DNA of 64,000 nucleotides from assembly GCF_013181195.1 (NCBI RefSeq), contig NZ_SMZP01000009.1, positions 62,001 to 126,000 on the forward strand, written 5' to 3'. The position numbers and the translations under genes were made by a program. Positions 24,336-33,291 of the stretch are shown in pieces. This stretch comes from Caulobacter sp. RHG1. Its GTDB lineage: Bacteria > Pseudomonadota > Alphaproteobacteria > Caulobacterales > Caulobacteraceae. The notes beneath the pieces were generated by a model, which was not told where the DNA came from, made no database searches, and saw nothing but the letters and a program-made list of their open reading frames with translations. Within the stretch, counting starts at the first letter, position 1. Every line of letters starts with the position of its first letter.

Positions 24336-27308
24336 ATGGAACCTAATGGGCGTGGCTTCGCTCAACTGTATCTCGTGGCGGGGGCTGCCGATCGTTTGTC
24401 TTCAAATCTGCTCATACTCCTGATCTTGGCCGCGCCGTTCCTGGGCGCGGCGATCGCGGCCGGCCTTCCGCGCCACGCCCGCACCTCGGCGGCCATTCTC
24501 TCGTGGATCGTGGCCCTGGTCTGTCTGGTCAGCCTGGGCGCGCTGTGGCCGATGTTCGCCGACGGCGAGATCCTGCGGCTGGAGATTCCCTGGCTGCCAT
24601 CGCTGGGCGTGGATCTGGTGCTGCGGCTGGATGGGCTGTCGTGGATCTTCTGCGCCCTGATCCTGGGGATCGGCGCCTTGGTCGTGCTGTACGCACGCTA
24701 CTACATGTCGCCCAAGGACCCGGTGCCGCGGTTCTTCTCGTTCCTGCTGGCCTTCATGGGCGCGATGCAGGGCGTGGTGCTGTCGGGCAACCTGATCCAG
24801 CTGGCCGTCTTCTGGGAGCTGACCAGCCTCTTTTCCTTCCTGCTGATCGGCTACTGGCACCAGAACCCCGCCGCGCGTGAAGGCGCGCGGATGGCGCTGA
24901 CGGTCACGGCCCTGGGCGGCCTGGCCCTACTGGTCGGCATGATCCTGCTGGGCGCGATCGTCGGCAGCTACGACCTGGACGTCGTCCTGGCCGCCAAGGA
25001 CCAGATCCTGGCCGATCCGCGCTACGTCCCTGCGCTGGGCCTGATCCTGCTGGGGGCCCTGACCAAGAGCGCGCAGTTCCCGTTCCACTTCTGGCTGCCG
25101 CGCGCCATGGCCGCCCCGACGCCGGTCAGCGCCTATCTGCACTCTGCCACCATGGTGAAGGCGGGGATCTTCCTCCTGTTGCGCATGTGGCCGATCTTCG
25201 GCCAGACCGACACATGGTACTTCGTCGTCGGCGGGGCCGGCGTGGCGACACTGCTGCTGGGCGCCTGGTGCGCCATCTTCCAGCATGATCTCAAGGGCTT
25301 GCTGGCCTATTCGACCATCAGCCATCTGGGCCTGATCACCCTGCTACTGGGCCTGGGTTCGCCGCTGGGGGCGGTGGCGGCGATCTTCCACACGATCAAC
25401 CACGCGACCTTCAAGGCGTCGCTGTTCATGGCCGCCGGCATCATCGACCACGAGGCCGGCACTCGCGACATGCGCAAGCTGAGCGGTCTTTATCGCTACA
25501 TGCCCATCACCGGGACCCTGGCCATCGTCGCGGCTGCGGCCATGGCCGGCGTGCCGCTGCTGAACGGCTTCCTGTCCAAGGAGATGTTCCTGGCCGAGGT
25601 GGTCTCGGGCGGCAACGGCCATGCGCTGAACAGCGCCCTGCCGGTGTTGGCCACCTTGGCCAGCGCGTTCGGCGTGCTCTATTCGCTGCGCTTCATCCTG
25701 GCGACCTTCTTTGGCCCGCCGCCCACCTTGCTGGACCGCACGCCGCACGAGCCGCCGGGCTGGATGCGGCGGCCGGTCGAGATCCTAGTGGCGCTGTGCC
25801 TGCTGGTCGGCGTCGCGCCGGCCCTGACCGTTGGTCCGTTCCTGCGCAGCGCCGTGATCTCGGTAGCGGGGCCAAACCCGCCTTACTACAGCCTCGCGCT
25901 CTGGCACGGCTTCAACATCCCCTTGTTGCTTAGCGTTCTGGCTCTGTGCGGTGGGGGCGTGCTGTACCTCGTCTTCGGCAAAGCGCTGGCAGCCAACACG
26001 CGCGGCGGGCTGCTGCATCTGCGTCGCCTGAATGGCGGCTATCTGTTCGAAAAGGCGATGACCGGCATCGTCAAGGGCGCCCGCTGGGTCGAGCGGGTCC
26101 TGGGTGCGGATCGCATGCAGCCCCAGCTGCGGGCGGTGGTGCTGGTCGCGCTGCTGGCCGGCGCCGCGGCGGCCGTGGCCGGCGGCCTGCCGATCACGCC
26201 GGACTGGTCCGCGCCCGCACCTTCGGACTACGCCTTCGCTGGCCTGTGGCTGGTCGGCGGCGGTTGCGCCGTCGCCGCGGCCTGGCAGGCCAAGTATCAC
26301 CGCCTGGCCGCCGTCGTGCTGATGGGCGGGGCCGGGCTGGTCAGCTGTCTGTCCTTCGTCTGGCTGTCGGCCCCCGACCTGGCCATCACCCAGCTGCTGG
26401 TCGAGGTGGTCACGACCGTCCTCCTGCTGCTGGGTCTGCGCTGGCTGCCCAAGCGCCTGGAAGAGATGAAGGTCTCCGACGCCGAGCAACGCCGCTCGCG
26501 TCGCCGCCGTCAGGTCGACCTGGTCATAGCCGTCGTCTGCGGCCTGGCCCTGGCGATCGTGGCCTATGCCGTGATGACCCGGCCGATGGTCGAGGGCATT
26601 TCGCGCTTCTTCGTCGAGCGCGCCTACAGCGAGGGCGGCGGGCGAAATGTCGTCAATGTCATCCTGGTGGACTTCCGCGCCTTCGACACCTTCGGCGAGA
26701 TCACGGTGCTGGGCATCGTCGGCCTGACTGTTCTGGCTCTGCTGCGCCGCTTCAGGCCCGCCGACGACAGCCTGGCTGCTCCGAACCAGAGGCAGGCCCA
26801 GGAACACGCTTTGGCCGACGGACCCACGCCCGGCGACGCCCTGCGCGACACCCTGCTGATTCCGCGCGTTGTCATGCGGTGGATGTTCCCGTTCGTCATC
26901 GTCCTGGCGGTGCACCTCTTCCTGCGCGGGCACGACCTGCCGGGCGGGGGTTTCGCGGCCGGCGTGGCGCTGTCGATCGCGGTGCTGCTGCAGTACATGG
27001 CCTCGGGCGCGCGCTGGGTGGAAGAGCGGCTGCTGCTGCGGCCCATCCTGTGGATCGGCCTGGGCCTGATCATCGCCGCCGGCTGTGGTCTGGCGGCCGT
27101 GGGCTTCAACCGGCCGTTCCTGACCTCGGCCTTCCAGTATGTGCATCTGCCGGTGCTGGGTAAGACGCCGCTGGCCAGTGCGGTCATCTTCGACCTGGGC
27201 GTAGTGCTGCTGGTCGTCGGCGCGACCGTTCTGATGCTGGTCGCCCTGGCGCATCAGTCGCTGCGCCGCGCCAAGCGCGATGAAGACGCGGCGGAGGAGG
27301 GCGCATGA
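24336..27308 (+). CDS. mrpA: Na+/H+ antiporter subunit A fused to subunit B
   Basis: A 990-residue polytopic membrane protein, the largest Mrp subunit, related to NuoL of complex I. The core proton-channel motifs are visible (FWELTSLFSFLLIGYWH, TKSAQFPFHFWLPRAMAAPT, YLHSATMVKAGIFLL). The C-terminal part contains the MnhB-type segment (FVIVLAVHLFLRGHDLPGGG, FDLGVVLLVVGATVLM), so mrpB is fused rather than separate, as in group 2 Mrp operons. The ATG at 24336 is used, but the TTG at 24396 gives a more usual N-terminus (SSNLLILLILAAPFLGA). The last 4 bp overlap mrpC. With the next five genes it forms a multi-subunit Na+(K+)/H+ antiporter for sodium and alkali tolerance. Confidence 0.95.
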   Translation: MEPNGRGFAQLYLVAGAADRLSSNLLILLILAAPFLGAAIAAGLPRHARTSAAILSWIVALVCLVSLGALWPMFADGEILRLEIPWLPSLGVDLVLRLDGLSWIFCALILGIGALVVLYARYYMSPKDPVPRFFSFLLAFMGAMQGVVLSGNLIQLAVFWELTSLFSFLLIGYWHQNPAAREGARMALTVTALGGLALLVGMILLGAIVGSYDLDVVLAAKDQILADPRYVPALGLILLGALTKSAQFPFHFWLPRAMAAPTPVSAYLHSATMVKAGIFLLLRMWPIFGQTDTWYFVVGGAGVATLLLGAWCAIFQHDLKGLLAYSTISHLGLITLLLGLGSPLGAVAAIFHTINHATFKASLFMAAGIIDHEAGTRDMRKLSGLYRYMPITGTLAIVAAAAMAGVPLLNGFLSKEMFLAEVVSGGNGHALNSALPVLATLASAFGVLYSLRFILATFFGPPPTLLDRTPHEPPGWMRRPVEILVALCLLVGVAPALTVGPFLRSAVISVAGPNPPYYSLALWHGFNIPLLLSVLALCGGGVLYLVFGKALAANTRGGLLHLRRLNGGYLFEKAMTGIVKGARWVERVLGADRMQPQLRAVVLVALLAGAAAAVAGGLPITPDWSAPAPSDYAFAGLWLVGGGCAVAAAWQAKYHRLAAVVLMGGAGLVSCLSFVWLSAPDLAITQLLVEVVTTVLLLLGLRWLPKRLEEMKVSDAEQRRSRRRRQVDLVIAVVCGLALAIVAYAVMTRPMVEGISRFFVERAYSEGGGRNVVNVILVDFRAFDTFGEITVLGIVGLTVLALLRRFRPADDSLAAPNQRQAQEHALADGPTPGDALRDTLLIPRVVMRWMFPFVIVLAVHLFLRGHDLPGGGFAAGVALSIAVLLQYMASGARWVEERLLLRPILWIGLGLIIAAGCGLAAVGFNRPFLTSAFQYVHLPVLGKTPLASAVIFDLGVVLLVVGATVLMLVALAHQSLRRAKRDEDAAEEGA

Positions 27309-27649
27309 CCGAAATCGTCTTGGCCATCGCCATCGGCGTGCTCTCGACGGCCGGGATCTGGCTGCTGCTGCGCCCGCGGACCTTCCAGGTGATCATGGGG
27401 CTGTCGCTGCTGTCCTACGCGGTGAACCTGTTCATCTTCGCAATGGGCCGGCTGCGCTCGGGCGCGCCGCCGGTGACGTCCTCGGGTCTTGCGCGGCCGG
27501 AGCTGTATGATGACCCTACGCCCCAGGCTTTGGTGCTGACGGCGATCGTCATCAGCTTCGCCCTGACGGCGCTGTTCCTGGTCGTGCTGCTGGCCGCGCG
27601 GGGCGCGACGGGCAGCGACCATGTCGACGGACGGGAGCCGGCCGAATGA
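27305..27649 (+). CDS. mrpC: Na+/H+ antiporter subunit C
   Basis: A 114-residue membrane protein with three predicted helices, homologous to NuoK (ND4L). Visible features are the first helix (IVLAIAIGVLSTAGIWLLL), the conserved VIMGLSLLSYAVNLFIFAMG with the membrane-buried charge region, and LVLTAIVISFALTALFLVVL. It starts with the ATGA overlap shared with mrpA and ends in an ATGA overlap with mrpD, so translation of the operon is coupled. Confidence 0.95.
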   Translation: MTEIVLAIAIGVLSTAGIWLLLRPRTFQVIMGLSLLSYAVNLFIFAMGRLRSGAPPVTSSGLARPELYDDPTPQALVLTAIVISFALTALFLVVLLAARGATGSDHVDGREPAE

Positions 27650-29238
27650 TCGCCTGGGACGTCCATCTGATCATCCTGCCGATCCTGCTGCCGATGGTCA
27701 TGGCCGCGGTCATGCTGCTGTTCGACGAGCGTCGCCGACGGCTGAAGAGCGTGATCAGCCTGACCGCCATGGCCGCGATCCTGATCGTCGCCCTGATCCT
27801 GCTGTACGAGTGCCTGACCGGCGCGGCCGACGGCGGCGACACCGCGCGAGTCTATCATCTGGGCGACTGGGCCGCGCCCTATGGCATCGTGCTGGTCGCC
27901 GACCGGCTGTCGACCATGATGGTGGCCCTCACGAGCGTGCTGGGCGCAGGCGTCCTGGCCTTCGCCCTGGCCCGATGGGACCGGGCGGGACCCCGTTTCC
28001 ATGCGCTGTTCCTGTTCCTGATCATGGGCATCAACGGCGCCTTCCTGACCGGCGACCTCTTCAACCTGTTCGTCTTCTTCGAGATCATGCTGGCCGCCTC
28101 CTATGGCCTGGCGCTGCATGGGTCGGGCGAAGAGCGGATCCGGGCGGGCCTGACCTATATCGCCATCAATCTGACGGCCTCGCTGCTGTTCCTGATCGGG
28201 GTGTCGGTGATCTATGGCGTGACCGGCACGCTGAACATGGCCGACTTGGCGCTGAAGGTTCGCGTCATCGCCGAGACCGATCGCGGCCTGCTGCACGTCG
28301 GCGCCGCCGTGCTGGGCACGGCTTTCCTGATCAAGTGCGCGGCCTGGCCGCTAGGCTTCTGGCTGGCGCCCACCTATACGGCGGCCAGTGCGCCGGCGGC
28401 GGCGATCTTCGCCATGCTGTCCAAGGTCGGGGTCTATGTGCTGCTGCGCCTGTCGCTGCTGGCGTTCGGCGACCAGGCGGCTGGCTCGGCGCATTTTGGC
28501 CAGGGCTGGCTGCTGGCGGCAGGTCTGGCGACGCTGGCCTTCGGCACGCTGGGCATCATCGCCGCGCGGGACCTGGCGCGTGCAGCGGCCTATGCCGTCA
28601 TGGTTTCGTCGGGCACCGTGCTGGCGGCGGCGGGCGTGGGTCATCCGGCCGTACTGGGCGGGGCGCTGTTCTACCTGATTGGCTCGACCCTGGCCTGCGG
28701 GGCGCTCTTCCTGCTGGCCGAGGTGCTGCAGCGTGGCGTCGACTCCGGCGCGCAGCGCGAGCGGGCCGTATTCGACGACGAGTATCGTGATCCGTTCGAC
28801 GATGACGAGCGCAACGAGCCTGGCCTCGTCATCCCCGCAGCCGTCGCGGCCCTGGGCGGGGCGTTGCTGATCTGCACCCTGATGGTCGCGGGCCTGCCGC
28901 CGCTGTCGGGCTTCATCGGAAAACTGGCCATGCTCGATGGCCTGGCCAATGCTCTTGATCCGGCCAGCATCGCGGTGATGGTCGCCCTGTCGATCTCCAG
29001 CCTGGGCGGGCTGATCGGTCTGACGCGCCTGGGTGTGAAGGCCCTGTGGGCGCGGGACGAGGACGCCCCTGAACTGGTGGTCGGCGCGGCTGAACTGGCC
29101 GGCATGGGCGGTCTGCTGGCGGCCTGCGTGCTGCTGGCCATCTTCGGCGGCATGGGTCTGATCTATGCCGAGCACACCGCCGAATGGCTGGGCCGGCCGG
29201 ACGCCTACATCGAGGCCGTATTGGGAGCGTCGCGATGA
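27646..29238 (+). CDS. mrpD: Na+/H+ antiporter subunit D
   Basis: A 530-residue polytopic protein of the NuoN/NuoM-type proton-translocating family. Conserved stretches include NLFVFFEIMLAASYGL with the key Glu, AFLIKCAAWPLGFWLAPTYT with the key Lys, and YAVMVSSGTVLAAAGVGHP. The region around residues 365-390 (a very acidic, hydrophilic stretch with EYRDPFDDDERNE) is a loop typical of MrpD. It overlaps mrpC and mrpE by 4 bp each. Confidence 0.95.
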   Translation: MIAWDVHLIILPILLPMVMAAVMLLFDERRRRLKSVISLTAMAAILIVALILLYECLTGAADGGDTARVYHLGDWAAPYGIVLVADRLSTMMVALTSVLGAGVLAFALARWDRAGPRFHALFLFLIMGINGAFLTGDLFNLFVFFEIMLAASYGLALHGSGEERIRAGLTYIAINLTASLLFLIGVSVIYGVTGTLNMADLALKVRVIAETDRGLLHVGAAVLGTAFLIKCAAWPLGFWLAPTYTAASAPAAAIFAMLSKVGVYVLLRLSLLAFGDQAAGSAHFGQGWLLAAGLATLAFGTLGIIAARDLARAAAYAVMVSSGTVLAAAGVGHPAVLGGALFYLIGSTLACGALFLLAEVLQRGVDSGAQRERAVFDDEYRDPFDDDERNEPGLVIPAAVAALGGALLICTLMVAGLPPLSGFIGKLAMLDGLANALDPASIAVMVALSISSLGGLIGLTRLGVKALWARDEDAPELVVGAAELAGMGGLLAACVLLAIFGGMGLIYAEHTAEWLGRPDAYIEAVLGASR

Positions 29239-29726
29239 TCCGGGCGCTGTTTCCCCATCCCATCCTGGCGGCGGGCGTCTTCGCGACCTCCGTGCTGCTG
29301 AGTGGGGCGTTCAACCCGCCGTCGATCGCCCTGGCCGCTCTGCTGGCCGTGCTGGCGCCGCAGGTGATGCGCGCCCTGGACCTGCAGCGGGTCCGCGTCC
29401 GCGCGCCGTTGGCGATCCTGCAATTGGCCGGACTCGTGGCGGTCGACGTGCTGCGCTCGAACTGGGCGGTGGCGACGATCATCCTGGCGGGCCGCAAGCG
29501 CGAACGGACGTCGGGCTTCATCCATGTGCCGCTGGACCTGAAGGACCGCTACGCCCTGGCGGTGCTGGCCGTCATCCTGACCGCCACGCCCGGCACCCTG
29601 TGGGTCGAGTACGACAGCGCCTCGGGTCGCCTGCTGCTGCACGTCCTCGACCTCGTGGACGAGGAGGCGTGGGTCCACCTGATCAAGGATCGTTACGAGC
29701 GCCGGCTGCGGGAGATCTTCGAATGA
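29235..29726 (+). CDS. mrpE: Na+/H+ antiporter subunit E
   Basis: A 163-residue membrane protein with N-terminal helices and a short C-terminal cytoplasmic part. The family signature is seen in VAVDVLRSNWAVATIIL and in VILTATPGTLWVEYD, followed by the hydrophilic tail ending in the ERRLREIFE region. I chose the ATG at 29235, which overlaps the mrpD stop by 4 bp; the frame is open 17 codons further but without a reason to start there. It overlaps mrpF by 4 bp. MrpE is needed for complex assembly in studied species. Confidence 0.93.
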   Translation: MIRALFPHPILAAGVFATSVLLSGAFNPPSIALAALLAVLAPQVMRALDLQRVRVRAPLAILQLAGLVAVDVLRSNWAVATIILAGRKRERTSGFIHVPLDLKDRYALAVLAVILTATPGTLWVEYDSASGRLLLHVLDLVDEEAWVHLIKDRYERRLREIFE

Positions 29727-30004
29727 GCCAGACGATTTTGGCCTGGAGCCTGCTGGTCGCCCAAGCGCTGCTGGTGGTGGCGATGGCCCTGGCCGCCTGG
29801 CGCGTCGTGCGAGGCCCGCGCGCCCAGGACCGCGTGCTGGGCATGGACACTCTCTATCTGAACGGCATGCTGCTGCTGCTGGTCTTCGGCGTGCGCACCG
29901 CGGACACGGTCTATTTCTACGCCGCCCTGATCATCGGCATGCTGGGCTTCACCGCCACGGTGGCCCTGGCCAAGTTCCTGATGCGCGGCGAGGTGATCGA
30001 ATGA
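29723..30004 (+). CDS. mrpF: Na+/H+ antiporter subunit F
   Basis: A small membrane protein of 93 residues with three predicted helices (ILAWSLLVAQALLVVAMALA; LYLNGMLLLLVFGV; VYFYAALIIGMLGFTATVAL). The conserved GPRAQDRVLGMDTL motif between the first and second helices is the MrpF hallmark. The ATG at 29723 overlaps the mrpE stop by 4 bp and the gene end overlaps mrpG by 4 bp. Confidence 0.94.
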   Translation: MSQTILAWSLLVAQALLVVAMALAAWRVVRGPRAQDRVLGMDTLYLNGMLLLLVFGVRTADTVYFYAALIIGMLGFTATVALAKFLMRGEVIE

Positions 30005-30345
30005 CCGCCAATCTGCCGACCTGGGCCGCCGTCGTCGTAGGTCTGCTGATCCTGGCTGGCGCGGCGCTGTCGCTGCTGGGCGCGGTCGGTCTCTGCACCT
30101 TCAAGACCTTCTACGAGCGCGTCCACGCCCCGACCCTGGGCGCGACCCTGGGCATGGGGCTGATCGTCATCGGCTCGATCCTGTTCTTCACGATCGTAGA
30201 GGGGCGGTTCATGCCGCGCGAACTGCTGATCGGGGTCTTCCTGACGGTGACGACGCCGGTGACCCTGATCCTGCTGGCGCGCGCGGCCCTGTTCCGCGAC
30301 CGGACCGAACCGCAAGAGAAGCAGGGCGCCGCGCCGCCGCCCTAG
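30001..30345 (+). CDS. mrpG: Na+/H+ antiporter subunit G
   Basis: The last gene of the operon, 114 residues with three predicted helices. The signature GAVGLCTFKTFYERVHAPTL is a clear MrpG motif (FxxxYxRxHAxT), followed by GMGLIVIGSILFFTIV and ELLIGVFLTVTTPVTLILLA. It begins within the mrpF stop (ATGA). Only 13 bp separate its stop from the convergent minus-strand gene, and no terminator hairpin is obvious there. Confidence 0.95.
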   Translation: MTANLPTWAAVVVGLLILAGAALSLLGAVGLCTFKTFYERVHAPTLGATLGMGLIVIGSILFFTIVEGRFMPRELLIGVFLTVTTPVTLILLARAALFRDRTEPQEKQGAAPPP

Positions 30346-30358
30346 AGCCACGATGCCC

Positions 30359-31057
30359 TTAGAACTCCTTGATCAGGCGCAGGCCGACGCGCGGGCGCCA
30401 GGCCTCGCCCGTGGCCTTCACCGCGCCCAGGCCGGCCTGGACATTGACGCCTGGGCCCAGGCGCTGGTGGATCTGCGGCATCAGCAAGGTCGTACGGTCC
30501 GGGCCGGTGCGCAGATTGTATTCCAGCCCCAGGATCGTGGCCTCCGACGCCTCGAAGAAGGTCGTGTGGTTGAAGATGAAGGCCCGGTCGCCGGGATGCT
30601 TCACCGTCACGTCGCCGACCCCGATCATGGTCATGGTGCTGAACCGCTCGCCGAAGCGATGGCCGACCAGGTAGAGGGCGGTGTTTTCCCAACGACCGGT
30701 ATGGCGGTTGTAGAGGCCCAGATACTGGACGCCGTGCACGCCGCGGCCGTTGTTGAACGATCCAAAGGTCCCCTGCAGGCCCATCTTGTAGTCGGTGACC
30801 TTCATATCCTCCATTGGCAGCTCGAACTCGATGGCGAAGCCGTCGGCGAAGGCGACCTCGATCTCCGGGGCCCACTCGACGCCGCGATGACCCGACAGGT
30901 TCTGCTGGGCCAGGGCGTTGACCTCCAGTTCGCCGCGGCGCGCGCCCAGCGGCCGGACCATGTCGAACACCATCGGCTCGGGGATGTGCGGTGCGGCGTC
31001 GGCGTGGGCGGCCAGCGGCGTCAGGGTCACGAGGAGAGCGAGGAGGGCTATGCGCAT
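30359..31057 (-). CDS. probable outer-membrane beta-barrel protein of unknown function
   Basis: A 232-residue exported protein. It has a signal peptide (MRIALLALLVTLTPLAAHA) and alternating hydrophobic strands through the whole length (for example VAFADGFAIEFELPMEDMKV, TALYLVGHRFGERFSTMTMI, AFIFNHTTFFEASEATIL), and ends in the aromatic residue expected for outer-membrane barrels (RVGLRLIKEF). The size would suit a barrel of about 10-12 strands. I do not recognise a named family. It converges on the mrp operon and is divergent from the two-component system, which may control it. A role as a channel or heavy-metal/organic solvent barrel cannot be decided from sequence. Confidence 0.75.
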   Translation of the reverse strand: MRIALLALLVTLTPLAAHADAAPHIPEPMVFDMVRPLGARRGELEVNALAQQNLSGHRGVEWAPEIEVAFADGFAIEFELPMEDMKVTDYKMGLQGTFGSFNNGRGVHGVQYLGLYNRHTGRWENTALYLVGHRFGERFSTMTMIGVGDVTVKHPGDRAFIFNHTTFFEASEATILGLEYNLRTGPDRTTLLMPQIHQRLGPGVNVQAGLGAVKATGEAWRPRVGLRLIKEF

Positions 31058-31164
31058 GGGAAGCGGGATCCGGTCTGCGCCCGGCGCGTCATGTCGGCCC
31101 GGGCTTGTCTGCGCCCGGCAAGGCCCCGCCTGAGATTACGGCGTCCTTACAAGGAGGGACGGGC

Positions 31165-31845
31165 GTGCGGCTGCTGATCGTCGAGGACCATGACGAGCTG
31201 GCCGAACTGATCGTCGGCCGCCTGGCCGACGCCGGCTTTCCCAGCGACCGCGTGGCCAGCGCTGAGGATGCGCGCCTGCTGATCGAGGCTGGCGACCATG
31301 GCGGCATGTTGCTGGACTTGGGGTTGCCCGATGGCGACGGCCTGGACCTGCTGGAGTGGACGCGCCAGCGGGACGCCAACCTGCCGGTGCTGATCCTGAC
31401 CGCCCGCTCGTCGATCGGCGACCGGGTGGCGGGGTTGAACGCCGGGGCCGACGATTATCTGGCCAAGCCGTTCGCCACTGATGAGCTGATCGCCCGCGTC
31501 CGGGCCTTGATGCGCAGGGCAGGGGCCAATGCCGGCGCGGCCCTGGCTTGCGGACGGCTGACCTACGACCCGGCCGGTCGGGTGGCGCAGATCGCCCAGA
31601 CCCCGCTGATCCTGTCGCGGCGCGAGACTCAGCTGCTGGAACTGTTGCTGCGTCATCGCGACAAGGCCGTGCGCAAACGCCAGATCGAGACGTTGTTCTT
31701 CGGCTTGGGCGAGGAGTTCTCGTCCAACGCCGTGGAGGTGGGCGTCCACCGGTTGCGCCGGCGCCTGGAGCAACTGGCGGCGGGCGTCGAGATCGTCACC
31801 CTTCGCGGCGTGGGCTATCTGCTGCGGGAGGAAGTCGCCGCATGA
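31165..31845 (+). CDS. OmpR/PhoB-type response regulator
   Basis: A 226-residue two-component regulator. The GTG at 31165 is chosen because a near-perfect AAGGAGGG lies about 7 nt upstream and the product begins with the receiver domain (RLLIVEDHDE). The phosphoacceptor is Asp51 in LLDLGLPDGDG, with the conserved Thr region (VLILTARSS) and Lys101 in LAKPF. The C-terminal winged-helix domain (residues about 125-222) has LILSRRETQLLELLLRH and NAVEVGVHRLRRRLEQ. Sequence style is QseB/PmrA-like. It overlaps the kinase gene by 4 bp. The divergent outer-membrane gene at 30359-31057 shares the 107-bp promoter region and is a likely target. Confidence 0.94.
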   Translation: MRLLIVEDHDELAELIVGRLADAGFPSDRVASAEDARLLIEAGDHGGMLLDLGLPDGDGLDLLEWTRQRDANLPVLILTARSSIGDRVAGLNAGADDYLAKPFATDELIARVRALMRRAGANAGAALACGRLTYDPAGRVAQIAQTPLILSRRETQLLELLLRHRDKAVRKRQIETLFFGLGEEFSSNAVEVGVHRLRRRLEQLAAGVEIVTLRGVGYLLREEVAA

Positions 31846-33182
31846 TGATCCGGGCGCGCTCGATCCTGTCGCGGGTGCTGCTGCTGCATGCCCTGGCGAC
31901 CCTGGTGACGGCCTTGGTCGTAGCCGCCGGGGTGTGGCTGCTGCTGGAGACCACTAGCGAGCGCCTGCAGCGCCAGATCCTGTCGGCCTATGCGGAGACG
32001 TTGCAGGGCGGGCTGCGCGCCGCACCGGACGGCTGGATGGTGACCGACGCGGCCCATCCGGCGCTGCACGGCGGCGGCGACAGCTTCACGTTCGGCCTGC
32101 TGCAAGGCGAGCGGCTGGCGCCCATTGGCGATCTGGCTGCTCCCCCGCCGTTGCGGCGCGTGCCGGCCGACGGCGGCCCGGCCTTCTTCGAGCGCGTGCA
32201 AGGCTCGAAGCTCTACTCGGGGCTCAGCGTGCCGGTGATGGGGCGCGAGGATCTTCGGATCGTCGTGATCCAGAACCTGGACCACCCGGACGTCATCTTC
32301 GACGATGTGGTCACCCAGGTGCTGATCATCGGCGCGGGGCTGATCCTGCTGCTGCTGACCCTGCAACTGGCCATCGACATCTGGATCGTGCGCCGCACCC
32401 TGGCGCCCGTGCGCAAGGTCTCCGACGCCGTGGCCGCCATCCATCCGACGGCGCTGGAGGAACGGGCCGACGTCAGCGCGCTGCCGGCCGAGGTGCTGCC
32501 GCTGGGCCAGGCGTTCAACAGCGCCCTGGACCGGGTGACCGAAGCCTATCGCATCGAGCGCGACTTCGCCGCCGACGCCGCCCACGAACTGCGTACGCCT
32601 TTGTCGTTGCTGCAACTGCGCGCCGAGGAGGCGGCTGATCCGGTGCTGCGAGGCCGGCTGCTGACCCAGATCAGTCATGTCCGCGGCATCGTCGAGCGCC
32701 TGCTGCTGATCGCCGAGTTGGACGCTCACGCGCCCGATCCCGCCGCCCAGGTCGACCTGCGCCAGGTCGCCGAGGAGCAAGTCGTGGCCATCGTGTCGCT
32801 GGCCCTGTCGAAGGGCCAGTCGATCTCCGTCACGGGCCTGGAGCGCGCCGTCGTCGCTGGCGACGGCGAGCGGGTGGGACGGGCGCTGGCGGCCCTGTTG
32901 GAGAATGCGGTGCGGCACACGCCTGCTGGCGCGGCGATCGAGGTTCAGGTCGAGGCCTTTGCGGTCCATGTCCGCGACGACGGTCCGGGGATTGGTCCGA
33001 CCGACGAGCGCGAGCTCTTCCGCCGGTTCTGGCGCAGCGACCGACGCAGCGGCGACGGATCGGGTCTGGGCCTGTCGATCGCCGAGCAGATCATGCGTCA
33101 GATGGGCGGATCGGTCAGGGTGAAGCGGGGAGATCCGGGCGTCACCTTCACCCTGGCGTTCCCGGAAGCCGGCGCCGGCTAG
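31842..33182 (+). CDS. sensor histidine kinase
   Basis: A 446-residue membrane sensor kinase, partner of the preceding regulator (ATGA overlap). The first membrane helix (LSRVLLLHALATLVTALVVA) and the second (VLIIGAGLILLLLTLQLAID, about residues 160-185) enclose a periplasmic sensor of about 130 residues. A HAMP-like linker follows (RRTLAPVRKVSDAVAAIHP). The dimerisation/phosphoacceptor domain has AADAAHELRTPLSLL with His248, and the ATP-binding domain has ALLENAVRHTPAG (N box), VRDDGPGIG (G1) and GSGLGLSIAEQI (G2). Signal unknown; sequence style resembles QseC/PmrB-type kinases. Confidence 0.94.
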   Translation: MMIRARSILSRVLLLHALATLVTALVVAAGVWLLLETTSERLQRQILSAYAETLQGGLRAAPDGWMVTDAAHPALHGGGDSFTFGLLQGERLAPIGDLAAPPPLRRVPADGGPAFFERVQGSKLYSGLSVPVMGREDLRIVVIQNLDHPDVIFDDVVTQVLIIGAGLILLLLTLQLAIDIWIVRRTLAPVRKVSDAVAAIHPTALEERADVSALPAEVLPLGQAFNSALDRVTEAYRIERDFAADAAHELRTPLSLLQLRAEEAADPVLRGRLLTQISHVRGIVERLLLIAELDAHAPDPAAQVDLRQVAEEQVVAIVSLALSKGQSISVTGLERAVVAGDGERVGRALAALLENAVRHTPAGAAIEVQVEAFAVHVRDDGPGIGPTDERELFRRFWRSDRRSGDGSGLGLSIAEQIMRQMGGSVRVKRGDPGVTFTLAFPEAGAG

Positions 33183-33251
33183 AAAATCTGACACGAACCG
33201 ACCCTAGAAGCGCCGCCACGCGAGCTCGACCGCGCGGTGTTTCCGGACCGA

Positions 33252-33256
33252 TGTCA
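33252..33256 (+). promoter_or_regulatory. TGTCA core upstream of the third ECF sigma gene
   Basis: TGTCA lies 40 bp before the sigma start, in a 109-bp gap that begins with AAAATCTGACACG. It resembles the cores upstream of the other two sigma genes, but alone it is weak evidence. Confidence 0.2.
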
Positions 33257-33291
33257 GATCTGATTCCAACTTCGACCCGCGTCGGTCTCGG

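Noticed and set aside
24134-24337. Possible 67-residue minus-strand gene between phosphatase and mrpA
   Set aside because: It overlaps both real starts, lacks a Shine-Dalgarno and has no family resemblance; the gap is better read as a divergent promoter region.
25785-27254. Long minus-strand frame inside mrpA (489 codons) rich in Gln, His and Arg
   Set aside because: Gln/His/Arg-rich antisense of hydrophobic membrane helices is a well-known artefact; mrpA is unmistakable.
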